From Agaribacillus aureus (GTDB lineage Bacteria; Bacteroidota; Bacteroidia; Cytophagales; Cyclobacteriaceae), in the NCBI GenBank assembly GCA_030442055.1, contig JAUJEB010000007.1, forward strand, positions 310,001-374,000: a stretch of DNA of 64,000 bases, read 5' to 3'. How positions within the stretch are numbered: the first letter of the stretch is position 1; each line of letters starts with the position of its first letter. The notes beneath the pieces are model-generated. The model was not told the origin of the DNA and did no database searches. It worked only from the letters and a program-made list of their open reading frames with translations. This document shows positions 45,540 to 53,389 of the stretch, in pieces. The translations under genes were made by a program, and so were the position numbers.

Positions 45540-46787
45540 ATGAATAAAACCAGACTTCTTCATTGGGTAGCTTTTGTTGCAGGATTAATATCTATTTCTC
45601 TTTTTACCTGGTGGACATCTCCCTTCAAATCATACAACTTGATTAAAGCGCCTGAGAGCGTTAAAAAAGATAGTACCACATTCATAATTCCCGGGGAGTT
45701 AAGAGGTATAATCGACACCTACGACTTATGGGTAAAAGCGCATATAGACTCAGGCAAGGCACCTGGGGCTGCGGTGGCTATTGTAAAAGGAGGCAACATA
45801 GTACATTTAAAGGGGTATGGCCTGAAGTCAACCTCTCAATCCGACTCTATAGATGAGCATACAGTTTTTCGAATTGCCTCGGTGTCCAAAGGTTTTGCTT
45901 CGGTCCTGGCCGGGGTATTGACAGAGGACAGCCTTTTACACTGGGATGATCCTGTCTCTAAGCATTTACCGGATTTTTCATTGAGGGACACCCTCAATAG
46001 CAAAGATTTGGCGATAAAACACCTTTTAAGCCATACCACAGGGTTACCGCGGCATGCTTATACCGATTTGATAGAGTCTGGTTCCAAATATCAAAATATA
46101 TTAACCAGCATTCAGCAATTACCATTAATTGGCCCGGTGGGTAAATATTATTCTTACCAAAATGTTATCTATAGCCTTTTCAGCGATATTGCCATGGCTG
46201 CCACCAATATGCCCTATGATCGTCTGATGCACCAGTATTTATTCAAGCCTATTGGCATGGCGGATGCTTCTGTTTGCTACGACTCTTTAATCAAAAGCCA
46301 AAACTTTGCCTTTCCCCATGTCAGGACCTACGAAGGGTGGCGACCCACTGAAATAAGTAAAACTTATTATAATGTCATTCCAGCTGCGGGTGTCAATGCC
46401 AGCATTTCTGATATGGCCAATTGGCTAAACACCATGATGGGTAACACACCTGATATTGTTTCTGTTTCAACCCTGGATAAGCTATTTACGCCAATCATCG
46501 AAACCCCCAGAAGGCGGTATCTTCGTCATTGGCCTGCCCTAAAAAAGGCCTATTACGGATTGGGATGGCGGGTTTTTAAATACGGAGACCACAAAATTAT
46601 ATATCACGGTGGCTACGTAAATGACTATCGTGCAGAGATCGGCTTTGATATTATTGAACAAGTCGGCATCGTTGTATTGACCAACGCCCCATGCCCTTTG
46701 GCTAACCAGGGCATATCTACCTTTTTTAAGTCCTATTTCGAGCAACAGGCTCAGGCCAGCCAGACGAAGAAAAAAACCAGATTGTAA
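45540..46787 (+). CDS. Serine hydrolase, beta-lactamase class C / PBP-like
   Basis: A 415-residue protein with an N-terminal hydrophobic anchor (residues 8-24), so it acts in the periplasm. The penicillin-recognising fold is shown by the SxxK motif Ser114-Val-Ser-Lys117 (IASVSKGFAS), the YxN-type motif in YSYQNVIYSL, and a KIIYHGGYVNDY segment in place of KTG. Family members include D-aminopeptidases, esterases and peptidoglycan hydrolases as well as AmpC-type lactamases; this set of motifs (HGG) fits the broad serine hydrolase group more than true beta-lactamases. It has no operon partner. Confidence 0.87.
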   Translation: MNKTRLLHWVAFVAGLISISLFTWWTSPFKSYNLIKAPESVKKDSTTFIIPGELRGIIDTYDLWVKAHIDSGKAPGAAVAIVKGGNIVHLKGYGLKSTSQSDSIDEHTVFRIASVSKGFASVLAGVLTEDSLLHWDDPVSKHLPDFSLRDTLNSKDLAIKHLLSHTTGLPRHAYTDLIESGSKYQNILTSIQQLPLIGPVGKYYSYQNVIYSLFSDIAMAATNMPYDRLMHQYLFKPIGMADASVCYDSLIKSQNFAFPHVRTYEGWRPTEISKTYYNVIPAAGVNASISDMANWLNTMMGNTPDIVSVSTLDKLFTPIIETPRRRYLRHWPALKKAYYGLGWRVFKYGDHKIIYHGGYVNDYRAEIGFDIIEQVGIVVLTNAPCPLANQGISTFFKSYFEQQAQASQTKKKTRL

Positions 46788-46899
46788 TGTATCTGTGCAA
46801 GAGCACTTTACACCTTAGTACCCTGACACTGAATAATCAGTCACTATAATTTAACAGAAAATTATTGCTCAATTAACCACTGAAATCACACTTTTTCGT

Positions 46900-46907
46900 T
46901 ATATTTG
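46900..46907 (+). promoter_or_regulatory. Possible -7 promoter element
   Basis: TATATTTG matches the Bacteroidota TAnnTTTG element and lies 44 bases before the ATG of the small cysteine-rich protein. No clear -33 element is seen at the proper spacing. Confidence 0.3.
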
Positions 46908-46951
46908 CTTTGTTTATTACAATTTTTTCGAAATATATTTATAACGAAATT

Positions 46952-47197
46952 ATGCCAACGATGAAGGTACTACAAAACTTAAAAAAGAGCATTGGAAGAT
47001 CCTTCAAAACCATCAAGTCATCTGTTGTTGGGGAAGTACCGGAGGAAGTGGTTGGGTGTGTTTTTTGTAATGAAACCTCCTGTACGCACGAAGACATTGA
47101 GCAATGTCCCAACAGGCAGTACCATGAAAAAATGTATGCCTCACAGAACAGCTCAGCGTCAGGAGATGCAAAAAACGCCACGGCTTCAAAGGAATAA
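46952..47197 (+). CDS. Small protein with putative zinc-binding cysteines
   Basis: An 81-residue protein starting MPTMKVLQNLKK. A longer frame with an extra 14 residues lacks a convincing start. The N-terminal half is basic. The centre carries CVFCNETSCTHEDIEQC, with Cys36, Cys39, Cys44 and Cys52 plus His46 and His58, a spacing that could hold one zinc ion. The tail is polar and low in complexity. It has no signal peptide. I do not recognise the family. A TAnnTTTG promoter element precedes it. Confidence 0.5.
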   Translation: MPTMKVLQNLKKSIGRSFKTIKSSVVGEVPEEVVGCVFCNETSCTHEDIEQCPNRQYHEKMYASQNSSASGDAKNATASKE

Positions 47198-47359
47198 GGA
47201 GTTTGTCTGATACCATTTCATAACTTCAAGAATCCGTTAAAATACGAGTGGATAAGAACAAAATAGCACCTCTCATTTAAGCCGATTTTGATCATTCAAA
47301 CGGCGGATATCGAAGCTTCGCAATGATACAATAAATCACACTAAAGATTACCTTAAAGT

Positions 47360-47381
47360 GGTCTGACAGCAAGATCAGACC
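47360..47381. repeat. GGTCTGA/TCAGACC hairpin
   Basis: A perfect 7-bp inverted repeat (47360-47366 and 47375-47381) with an eight-base spacer, about 100 bases before the tRNA gene. It is related to the ACAGACC/GGTCTGT hairpin at 10673-10692. Confidence 0.35.
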
Positions 47382-47482
47382 TGATGACTGCAAGCCAATC
47401 TTTTTTAAAAAAATTATAACCAAATTATTGCAAAATATAAATCAGCAAACTAATATTGCAATCCATTTTTGGGATATTAAAT

Positions 47483-47559
47483 TCCCCCTTAGCTCAGTTG
47501 GTTAGAGCGGCTGACTGTTAATCAGTAGGTCCTTGGTTCGAGCCCAAGAGGGGGAGCCA
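47483..47559 (+). tRNA. trnN: tRNA-Asn (GTT)
   Basis: A full cloverleaf can be folded. The acceptor stem is TCCCCCT with AGGGGGA (47483-47489 / 47549-47555), the D arm AGCTCAGTTGGTTAGAGC, and the anticodon stem GCTGA/TCAGT with loop CTGTTAA, giving the anticodon GTT at 47517-47519. The T arm contains GGTTCGAGCCC. CCA is encoded at 47557-47559. An inverted repeat terminator and a tyrosine recombinase remnant follow directly, so this gene has served as an attachment site. Confidence 0.97.
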
Positions 47560-47563
47560 CTTT

Positions 47564-47602
47564 AAAGCCTTGTAAATCAGTGATTTATGAGGCTTTTGTT
47601 TT
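47564..47602 (+). terminator. Terminator downstream of tRNA-Asn
   Basis: AAAGCCTTGTAAATCA (47564-47579) pairs with TGATTTATGAGGCTTT (47581-47596), 14 of 16 positions, followed by TGTTTTTTG. It lies four bases past the CCA end of the tRNA gene. Confidence 0.7.
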
Positions 47603-47741
47603 TTGTAAAAATCCATTCCCTAAGCCATCTGATAGAATTTGCCCGTTTTTTGCCCGTTTTTCTGGAAAGGGTAGATTTATCAATAAAACTGGGAGCCAAT
47701 CATTGTGGAATGATCTGTTCTTTCTGAAAGGTTCTAAATAA

Positions 47742-47894
47742 AATTATCCTTCTTTTGCCGCTCATTTATTGGAAGATGGTGTAAGCTTAAAGCGTATCCA
47801 GGTGTTATTAAGGCATAGCTCTAGCAAAACCACTGAAATTTACACGCATGTAGCTAGAACTGATATGAATTTCATTAAAAATCCATTAGATTAA
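47742..47894 (+). pseudogene. C-terminal remnant of a tyrosine recombinase (integrase)
   Basis: The frame ending TAA at 47892-47894 reads [18 protein letters not shown], then [18 protein letters not shown] and a short tail. This is the end of the catalytic domain of phage-type integrases: the H-x-x-x...LL-x-HSS-x-KTT block with the nucleophilic Tyr in IYTHV. A TAA lies just upstream in frame and the N-terminal three quarters, including the first catalytic Arg, are missing. Its place about 180 bases after tRNA-Asn fits an element that inserted in this tRNA and was then mostly deleted. Confidence 0.85.
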
Positions 47895-47964
47895 AGTTTT
47901 TAAAATAGCTGTAAGTGCCACGTTGTGGTATATAGTGGAATGTTATGTGCAATCATCCTGTAGT

Positions 47965-48126
47965 ATGAAGATCTACAAAAAATTCAATAAAATGTCTAAG
48001 AGTGAATATTTCTACTACATAGACGACCATAAAAAACATACTGAATTCAACACTTTGGGATTGTATCGGTCAATTATAGAAAATGAAAGGCTTGAAATAA
48101 AGGAACAAATTGAAGTACTTGAATAA
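47965..48126 (+). CDS. Small hypothetical protein upstream of and overlapping the next frame
   Basis: A 53-residue protein from ATG 47965 (MKIYKKFNKMSKSEYFYYIDD ... EIKEQIEVLE); a start at 47923 would add 14 residues. It is rich in Lys, Glu and Tyr, with no signal or membrane segment. Its last 17 bases overlap the frame of the following gene in another phase. The pair may be a two-gene unit with coupled translation. Function unknown. Confidence 0.4.
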   Translation: MKIYKKFNKMSKSEYFYYIDDHKKHTEFNTLGLYRSIIENERLEIKEQIEVLE

Positions 48127-48526
48127 CGCTAACTTATTTTTTGAAAAGACTTTTAATTTCTACCAGTTAAAAGACCCTAGAACTTATTTTATCCTTATCA
48201 CCCTTGGTAAAGAATTAACAAAAGCTGATGAATACCAAATTTGGAATGATATACGATTAGCACAGCAAAAAATCTTATCTGAGAAGATAAAGCATCGCAA
48301 TTTCGGTGATTACTCAAAGCATAATTGTGGATATGATGATTACCCTTATAATGGTCTAGTGATTATACAAGGTTCACATTTTGCTGAATGGACAATGCAT
48401 TTCGATTCAGACAAAAATAAGTTCTCTCTAAAAGAAAAGTCTGAAAGAGTAAAAAATAAAGACGGAGTAAATCTAAGATTATTCAAGATGAACTGGGTAA
48501 TGAATAAGAAAGACTGCCAAATCTAA
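48110..48526 (+). CDS. Hypothetical island protein
   Basis: A 138-residue cytoplasmic protein, mixed helix and strand, without a recognised motif. The start is uncertain: the frame opens after a TAA at 48098-48100 and has no ATG before the middle of the protein, so TTG 48110 (overlapping the upstream gene by 17 bases) is the best candidate. Sequence features include LFFEKTFNFYQLKDPRTYFILITLG and a Tyr/Asp-rich NCGYDDYPYNG. It lies in the region behind tRNA-Asn and the integrase remnant, and low GC agrees with acquired DNA. Confidence 0.5.
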   Translation: MKYLNNANLFFEKTFNFYQLKDPRTYFILITLGKELTKADEYQIWNDIRLAQQKILSEKIKHRNFGDYSKHNCGYDDYPYNGLVIIQGSHFAEWTMHFDSDKNKFSLKEKSERVKNKDGVNLRLFKMNWVMNKKDCQI

Positions 48527-49208
48527 CAGCCTTCCATTACATTAATTTTAAAGATTTAAGATTTCCTTAATTCCTCTAACCCTTCCCACAAAATTTTAAG
48601 ATTAAAAAGGGCAGTCTTTTAAGGAGTATCAAAACATAAATCTGTGTGATACAAAGCAAAGTCATGAATCATCTTTAAAGATTCGATTAATTCATCAATA
48701 CCTTGGAGTTTTAGATTGCCGATAAACTCTTCCTCAACAGAATTTAAAGATTTCAGAACCATCAGCAGATTCTACATGATAGCCATTAAGACAGGCTGTC
48801 TGACCATTTGAGTGTAGCATAATAAAATGGATTAATAAATTGAACAAAAAGAGGGCAGGTCACTGCTACACTCATCAAAGTGGTGCTTCGATAGGTCGCG
48901 GGACTTACACCCGTATGCCTGCCCAGGATTTTCTGTTTAAACCAAATGAATACTGTTCGCACCATTTTTAGAATTTTAAAACTTGATGAATGTAGCGTTA
49001 TAAAGGTACGAAAAGGAATGAAATAAGCGAGGAGAAAAAGCACATAACATAATGTATATTTCATAGTTGGTTGGTGGTTCAAGAAAGGCTCTGTCTATTT
49101 GCGTGTTCCACCAAATCACAGGTTTGGTTCTGTGGTAAGCTGAAAGTTTTGTACTTTTATCACAACTACGAGCCATACACGGATCGTTAGACACAATAAA
49201 AAATAAAA
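48527..49208. other. Intergenic region with decayed coding traces
   Basis: This 680-base stretch has no convincing intact gene. A 47-residue minus-strand frame lies at 48619-48762. Another minus-strand frame at 48786-49082 looks hydrophobic at its start but has no family features and is not called. The region separates the small island genes from the DUF4062 gene. Confidence 0.4.
48619..48762 (-). CDS. Small open frame, possible gene remnant
   Basis: ATG 48762 to TAA, 47 residues (MVLKSLNSVEEEFIGNLKLQ ... LCFDTP). Composition and codons look protein-like and helical, but there is no recognised family and an in-frame stop lies nine bases upstream. It may be the tail of a deleted island gene. 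Confidence 0.25.
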   Translation of the reverse strand: MVLKSLNSVEEEFIGNLKLQGIDELIESLKMIHDFALYHTDLCFDTP

Positions 49209-50192
49209 ATGGCGGCACCTAGAGTATTCGTAAGTTCAACGTATTACGACCTAAAATATATCCGTGAAAACCTTAAGTATTTCATAAAAACAATTGGATA
49301 TGAACCTGTACTTAGTGAAGAGGGAGATATTTTTTATAACCCAAAGCAACATACTCATGAATCATGTTTGACAGAAGTACCAGCCTGTCAAATATTCGTT
49401 CTAATTATAGGGGGACGCTATGGAGGTAAATTTATTGAGGGGGAAAAATCTATAACAAACATGGAATATCAGATTGCCATTGAATCAAAAGTGCCAGTGT
49501 TCGCGTTGGTAGAAAGTTCAGTCCTGGCAGAGCACAAAGTTTACAACGACAACATTAGAAATAATAAAAAAATCAAACCTGAAGATATCAGCTATCCATC
49601 TGTTGATAATATCAAAATTTTTGAATTTATAGACGAAGTCCGTAAACATGCTGTGAATAATGCGACCGTTGGGTTTAATGATTTCACAGATATAGAAACC
49701 TATCTAAAGAAACAATGGGCAGGAATGATGTATTCGTTTTTGACTGAACAAATTGAAGAAGAAAGTGTATCTGACACCTTATCAGAAATCAATAAAGTAA
49801 ATCATAAAATTGAGATTCTCACAACTCAAATCCTTAAATCTGTGGGAAAAGACATAAACTTCATGACTGTTAGGTTATATGAAGAAATGACTTCTAATGA
49901 AAGCTATCGAGCAATAACATATTTTAAGACGGAATCAAATGATAATAAAAGAGTCAAGGTCGTTCCAACTGATTTTTTAAGGGCTAAATCATTTACGGAA
50001 CTTGCAAATAATTTCAATATAGAATTGAAAGTTGAGGCAGATGATTACATAATTAGTGGTACGGGTGGGATGAATCCAGACTATTTTGAGGAAGTAGAGA
50101 ATGCTTTCAGACAACTAAGATCAACTTTTGAATCTATTATGAAGGAATACGGCATGAATACGAAATCCTATTTAGCCGAAATTGAAAAATAA
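49209..50192 (+). CDS. DUF4062 domain protein, probable defence-related
   Basis: A 327-residue protein. Residues 3-100 match DUF4062 (PF13271): RVFVSSTYYDLKYIRENL, then a strand-loop PVLSEEGDIFYNP, VPACQIFVLIIGGRYGGKF and SITNMEYQIAIESKVPVFALV, a TIR/nucleoside-deoxyribosyltransferase-like fold. The rest is helical with a likely coiled coil (about 185-215). The DUF4062 domain often sits at the N-terminus of STAND NTPases and other conflict proteins; no NTPase domain is present here. It lies between an integrase remnant and an AbiE toxin-antitoxin pair, so a role in phage defence is plausible. The effector reaction is not established. Confidence 0.8.
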   Translation: MAAPRVFVSSTYYDLKYIRENLKYFIKTIGYEPVLSEEGDIFYNPKQHTHESCLTEVPACQIFVLIIGGRYGGKFIEGEKSITNMEYQIAIESKVPVFALVESSVLAEHKVYNDNIRNNKKIKPEDISYPSVDNIKIFEFIDEVRKHAVNNATVGFNDFTDIETYLKKQWAGMMYSFLTEQIEEESVSDTLSEINKVNHKIEILTTQILKSVGKDINFMTVRLYEEMTSNESYRAITYFKTESNDNKRVKVVPTDFLRAKSFTELANNFNIELKVEADDYIISGTGGMNPDYFEEVENAFRQLRSTFESIMKEYGMNTKSYLAEIEK

Positions 50193-50478
50193 AAGGCCTA
50201 GCAAAACCTAAACTGTATTAAAAACGCAGTTTAGCTGAGACGTTGGGCAACATTAGGACTAGTCCTATTTGCTAGCTCCAAATCAAAAGCCAACGTTTAC
50301 AAAACTATAGAATTAACAAACCATTATTTTTTCATTTCCTTTCTTAATAATAATCCACCTGATTTTCAAATGCTTTACCCATAACATCCTAGCTTTTGCA
50401 GAACACGTGTTTATGGGGAAAATAATCGAGGAAACTCAAACGAGTGTCTACAAATTATGACTGTAACAATTATATTAC
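50193..50478. other. Intergenic region upstream of the AbiE promoter
   Basis: I see no gene in this stretch between the DUF4062 stop codon and the operator palindromes of the AbiE pair. It is AT-rich like the rest of the island. Confidence 0.5.
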
Positions 50479-50501
50479 ATAATCGGAATTATTCCGATTA
50501 T
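50479..50501. promoter_or_regulatory. abiEi operator: AbiEi operator palindrome 1
   Basis: ATAATCGGAAT and ATTCCGATTAT form a perfect 11-bp inverted repeat around a single T. The core AATCGG...CCGATT recurs at 50544-50562. AbiEi antitoxins of known systems bind two inverted repeats in their own promoter to repress the operon, which matches this layout. Confidence 0.7.
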
Positions 50502-50543
50502 ACCTATACGTTTTAACACAAGATAGTTATATTTATACCTGTT

Positions 50544-50562
50544 AATCGGAAAATAACCGATT
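50544..50562. promoter_or_regulatory. abiEi operator: AbiEi operator palindrome 2
   Basis: AATCGG and CCGATT (6-bp arms, 7-base spacer), 22 bases before the antitoxin ATG. It shares its arms with the longer palindrome 43 bases upstream and is likely the second site for the same repressor. Confidence 0.65.
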
Positions 50563-50583
50563 GTCAGATGAAATTATGACAAT

Positions 50584-51222
50584 ATGGATTTTAGAACAAT
50601 GATAAAGGAATATGCTGAAGCTCCGATATCTAGACATTTAATTTTAGAATTACTAAGTGAATATCAGAGCCCAAATGATAAAATTAGTGAGCTAATTAAA
50701 AGTAATGAGCTTATTTCTATTAGAAGGGGACTATATATAACTGGACCTAAAATGGACTTACCATCTCCAGAACCATTTCTAATAGCGAATCACCTTAGAG
50801 GACCGAGTTATGTTTCATTAGAGTCCGCATTGTCCTATTGGAACATGATACCAGAAAGGGCTTACGAAATAAGCTCAGTAACTATAAAAACTTCAAAAAA
50901 ATATAAAAACCAAGTTGGACGTTTTAGTTACCAAAAGTTAAAGACTCCTTATTATTCTTATGGAATAAGAAGTATAGAAAGCTCACCTAAGCAAACAATG
51001 TTAGTTGCCTCACCCGAAAAGGCTTTGTGTGACAAAGTTGTTCTAACACCTAAAATTAATCTTAGAAGCATCAAACAAACGCGAGAATTTTTAATGGATG
51101 ATCTTCGTATGGATAATGAAGTATTAAGCAAATTACATACGGAGGTTATGGAATTATGGATTAAAAATGCTCCTAAAAAAAGGAGTTTAGAAATGCTTAT
51201 TAAAACGCTCATAGAGTTATGA
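50584..51222 (+). CDS. abiEi: AbiEi-type antitoxin (type IV toxin-antitoxin)
   Basis: A 212-residue protein with an N-terminal winged-helix part (residues about 15-60, ISELIKSNELISIRRGLYI) and the AbiEi_4/AbiEi C-terminal part: EPFLIANHLRGPSYVSLESALSYWNMIPE, then FSYQKLKTPYYSYGIRSIE and ASPEKALCDKVV. It should bind its own promoter and neutralise the nucleotidyltransferase toxin without direct complex formation, as in type IV systems. It overlaps the toxin gene by four bases (ATGA at 51219-51222), and two AATCGG/CCGATT palindromes lie upstream. Confidence 0.88.
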   Translation: MDFRTMIKEYAEAPISRHLILELLSEYQSPNDKISELIKSNELISIRRGLYITGPKMDLPSPEPFLIANHLRGPSYVSLESALSYWNMIPERAYEISSVTIKTSKKYKNQVGRFSYQKLKTPYYSYGIRSIESSPKQTMLVASPEKALCDKVVLTPKINLRSIKQTREFLMDDLRMDNEVLSKLHTEVMELWIKNAPKKRSLEMLIKTLIEL

Positions 51223-52076
51223 TAAAAGAATGGATAGAGGAATATAACCCCCAAAATGAGGAGGAAATATTATCTGCATTACGTGAAATAATGCAAGAAA
51301 TTACTTTAGCAGGTTTATCAAGAACCGATTTTTTTGAAAAAGCAGCTTTTTATGGAGGAACGGCTCTCCGTATTTTTTATGGATTGGACAGATATTCCGA
51401 AGATTTAGATTTTTCTTTACTTAAACCTAATTCTGATTTTTCAATAGAGCCTTATTTCAAAGCAATTCTGGATGAATTTAAGTCATTAGGATTGACTGTC
51501 ACTATTAAGGAAAAGATAAAGACAAAACAAACAGCTATTGACTCTGCTTTTTTGAAAGCTGAAACAATATGGCAAGAAATTGTACTCGAAGACATTATTA
51601 AAGAAACTGGGGTACGTTCTAACAAGACTTTGAAGATAAAAATAGAAGTTGACCGACAGCCTCCTCTAAATTTCAAAACAGAGGAGAAACTATTGCTCCG
51701 CCCATTTTCCTTTTATGTGAAATGTTTTACTAAACCAAGCTTGTTTTCAGGAAAAATGCACGCCTTACTATTTAGAAAGTGGAAAAAAAGAGTCAAAGGA
51801 AGGGATTGGTACGACTTAGAATGGTACATTAAAAAAGGAATTCCTTTGAACGTAAATCATCTCTTAGCTAGAGCAAAAGACACAAACGATTGGCAAGAGG
51901 ATAGTATTTCTGCCGACCAGATTATCAAACTACTAGATATGAAAATCAAATCAGTTTCTTTTAATAGTATTAAAGAAGATGTCGTTAGATTTATCAAAAA
52001 TGATGACGTTTTAAGTATTTGGAGTCCTGAGTATTTCAAAGACTTAATAGAGAAAATTAAATTTGAGAATACTTAA
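51219..52076 (+). CDS. abiEii: AbiEii-type nucleotidyltransferase toxin
   Basis: A 285-residue protein of the AbiEii/AbiGii family (PF08843). The nucleotidyltransferase core is YGGTALRIFYGLDRYSEDLDF (about 44-64), with the GG/S-T turn and the paired acidic residues D-L-D. A third acidic strand with KIKIEVDRQPP (around 140) and the KMHALLFRKWKKRVKGRDWYDLEWY block (about 185-210) complete the signature. Toxins of this family attach nucleotides to tRNA or other targets and stop growth, giving abortive infection. Length and key residues are intact, so the pair appears functional. Confidence 0.9.
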   Translation: MIKEWIEEYNPQNEEEILSALREIMQEITLAGLSRTDFFEKAAFYGGTALRIFYGLDRYSEDLDFSLLKPNSDFSIEPYFKAILDEFKSLGLTVTIKEKIKTKQTAIDSAFLKAETIWQEIVLEDIIKETGVRSNKTLKIKIEVDRQPPLNFKTEEKLLLRPFSFYVKCFTKPSLFSGKMHALLFRKWKKRVKGRDWYDLEWYIKKGIPLNVNHLLARAKDTNDWQEDSISADQIIKLLDMKIKSVSFNSIKEDVVRFIKNDDVLSIWSPEYFKDLIEKIKFENT

Positions 52077-52309
52077 TATCGCGAAAAGGTAAATATTCCA
52101 GAATTACAAGATACAAAATATAAACAATTGTCCAACAAGGTGTATAGTGAATACCCTACGGGATACGCAACACACAGGGCGTCATATTTCATTATCAAAC
52201 TTAGCAAAGTTTTATTGATAAGAAATATACTTCAATTGAAGGTCAGGTTAGCTACGGATTAGACTCAATTGATGCGCAAGGGAAAGTAAAGATCAAAACC
52301 TGAGATTTA
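52077..52309. other. Intergenic region with coding debris
   Basis: Between the toxin gene and the remnant at 52310 there is one short open stretch ending TGA at 52301-52303 that reads FIDKKYTSIEGQVSYGLDS and on. It is in the same phase as the following remnant, so it may be an earlier part of the same broken gene. Nothing else is seen. Confidence 0.35.
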
Positions 52310-52543
52310 ATGGAAACATCCAAAGTATTTGATTAACTAAACCGCTTCTTCCATCAACCAATGTATTATGAACAACTTTCAGATGCAATAAAACTCTTAG
52401 GTAGTAGAGGTAAGGCTACACACGAAATTACATCATTTTAGTGGAATACTCTGCTTGATATGCTAGAAGTTGCAAATAAGATTATGAACTTTCCACTTGG
52501 TCCCGATAGCAGTCTTTCCATGAGAATTAAAAAAGTTCCGTAA
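52310..52543 (+). pseudogene. Stop-interrupted small gene
   Basis: From ATG 52310 one frame runs to TAA 52541-52543 with internal stops TAA at 52334 and TAG at 52439. The three pieces read METSKVFD, LNRFFHQPMYYEQLSDAIKL...THEITSF and WNTLLDMLEVANKIMNFP...MRIKKVP. Together they form a coherent 75-residue helical protein, which suggests a recently broken gene. The family is not recognised. Confidence 0.45.
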
Positions 52544-52618
52544 AACAACGGTTTATTGTAATTTCACAAGAAACCAATTTTAAACGCTAGACAAGTATCA
52601 TAAATAAGTCTCATACTT

Positions 52619-53203
52619 ATGGAATGTAAATCGCTAAAAGCCCATTTTTCCAGATATGTTGATCTGACATCTTCTGAGCTGACATTGATCTGCGAGAATT
52701 ATCAACAAAAAAATGTTGCTAAAGGCGAATATATATTGAGGAATGGGGAAATATGCCGGTTTGAAGGATTTGTGGTAAGTGGGTGCTTTAAAATATATAT
52801 GATAGATATGCACGGCAATGAAAAGATTCTATACTTTGCTGCTGAGGATTGGTGGATTATGGAAATCGATAGTTTTACTAACCAAATCGGCTCGAGTCTT
52901 AATGTTCAGGCGATTGAGGACAGTGCAATACTATTTATCACTAAGACAGCAAAAGAACGTCTCTATGAGGAGCTACCCAAGGTGGAAAGATTGTTCCGAA
53001 TAATGTCACAGAAAGCAGTGGTAGCCTGGCAAAGAAGGCTGGTGCGCAACCATACGATGAACGCCGAACAGCGTTACCATCATTTTGTGACTTCCTATCC
53101 CGACATTGCCATGAGGGTAACCAACAAACAAATAGCCAGCTACCTGGGTATCACACAGGAGTTTGTGAGCAAAATCCGCAAAAAACGACTTAAGAAAAAA
53201 TAG
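52619..53203 (+). CDS. Crp/Fnr-family transcriptional regulator
   Basis: A 194-residue protein with an N-terminal cyclic-nucleotide-binding-type beta-roll (about 20-110: VAKGEYILRNGEICRFEGFVVSGCFKIYMIDMHGNEKILYF) and a C-terminal helix-turn-helix (VTNKQIASYLGITQEFVSKIRKKRL). It has no cysteine cluster, so it is not an FNR-type iron-sulfur sensor, and the cAMP phosphate-binding residues are not evident; the effector is unknown. The next operon begins 186 bases downstream in the same direction, with a perfect palindrome TTGAACTAGTTCAA between. It is the likely regulator of the GlcG / propeller / Dabb genes. Confidence 0.88.
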   Translation: MECKSLKAHFSRYVDLTSSELTLICENYQQKNVAKGEYILRNGEICRFEGFVVSGCFKIYMIDMHGNEKILYFAAEDWWIMEIDSFTNQIGSSLNVQAIEDSAILFITKTAKERLYEELPKVERLFRIMSQKAVVAWQRRLVRNHTMNAEQRYHHFVTSYPDIAMRVTNKQIASYLGITQEFVSKIRKKRLKKK

Positions 53204-53213
53204 TCTCAATTTA

Positions 53214-53227
53214 TTGAACTAGTTCAA
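53214..53227. promoter_or_regulatory. Candidate Crp/Fnr-type operator
   Basis: TTGAACTAGTTCAA is a perfect 14-bp palindrome eleven bases past the stop codon of the Crp/Fnr gene and 163 bases before the GlcG-family ATG. The TTGAA-N4-TTCAA form is similar to Fnr/Crp sites (TTGAT-N4-ATCAA). Binding is inferred. Confidence 0.45.
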
Positions 53228-53389
53228 GAATTTTAATTTTCCAAACCCGCAACTTTGTATTGAATGCTTCGATGAATAGATGGGTTCTGGTTTTCTTTGA
53301 AGCCATAGAAAGGCGTAAATAATTGTGTAGTTCAATAACAATTCAGCATTAAATCATTTAAGATTATTCAATCAAAATAAGCAGATAAT

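Noticed and set aside
48786-49082. Minus-strand frame of 98 codons with a hydrophobic start
   Set aside because: No family match, irregular composition, no promoter or ribosome binding site; too weak to call.
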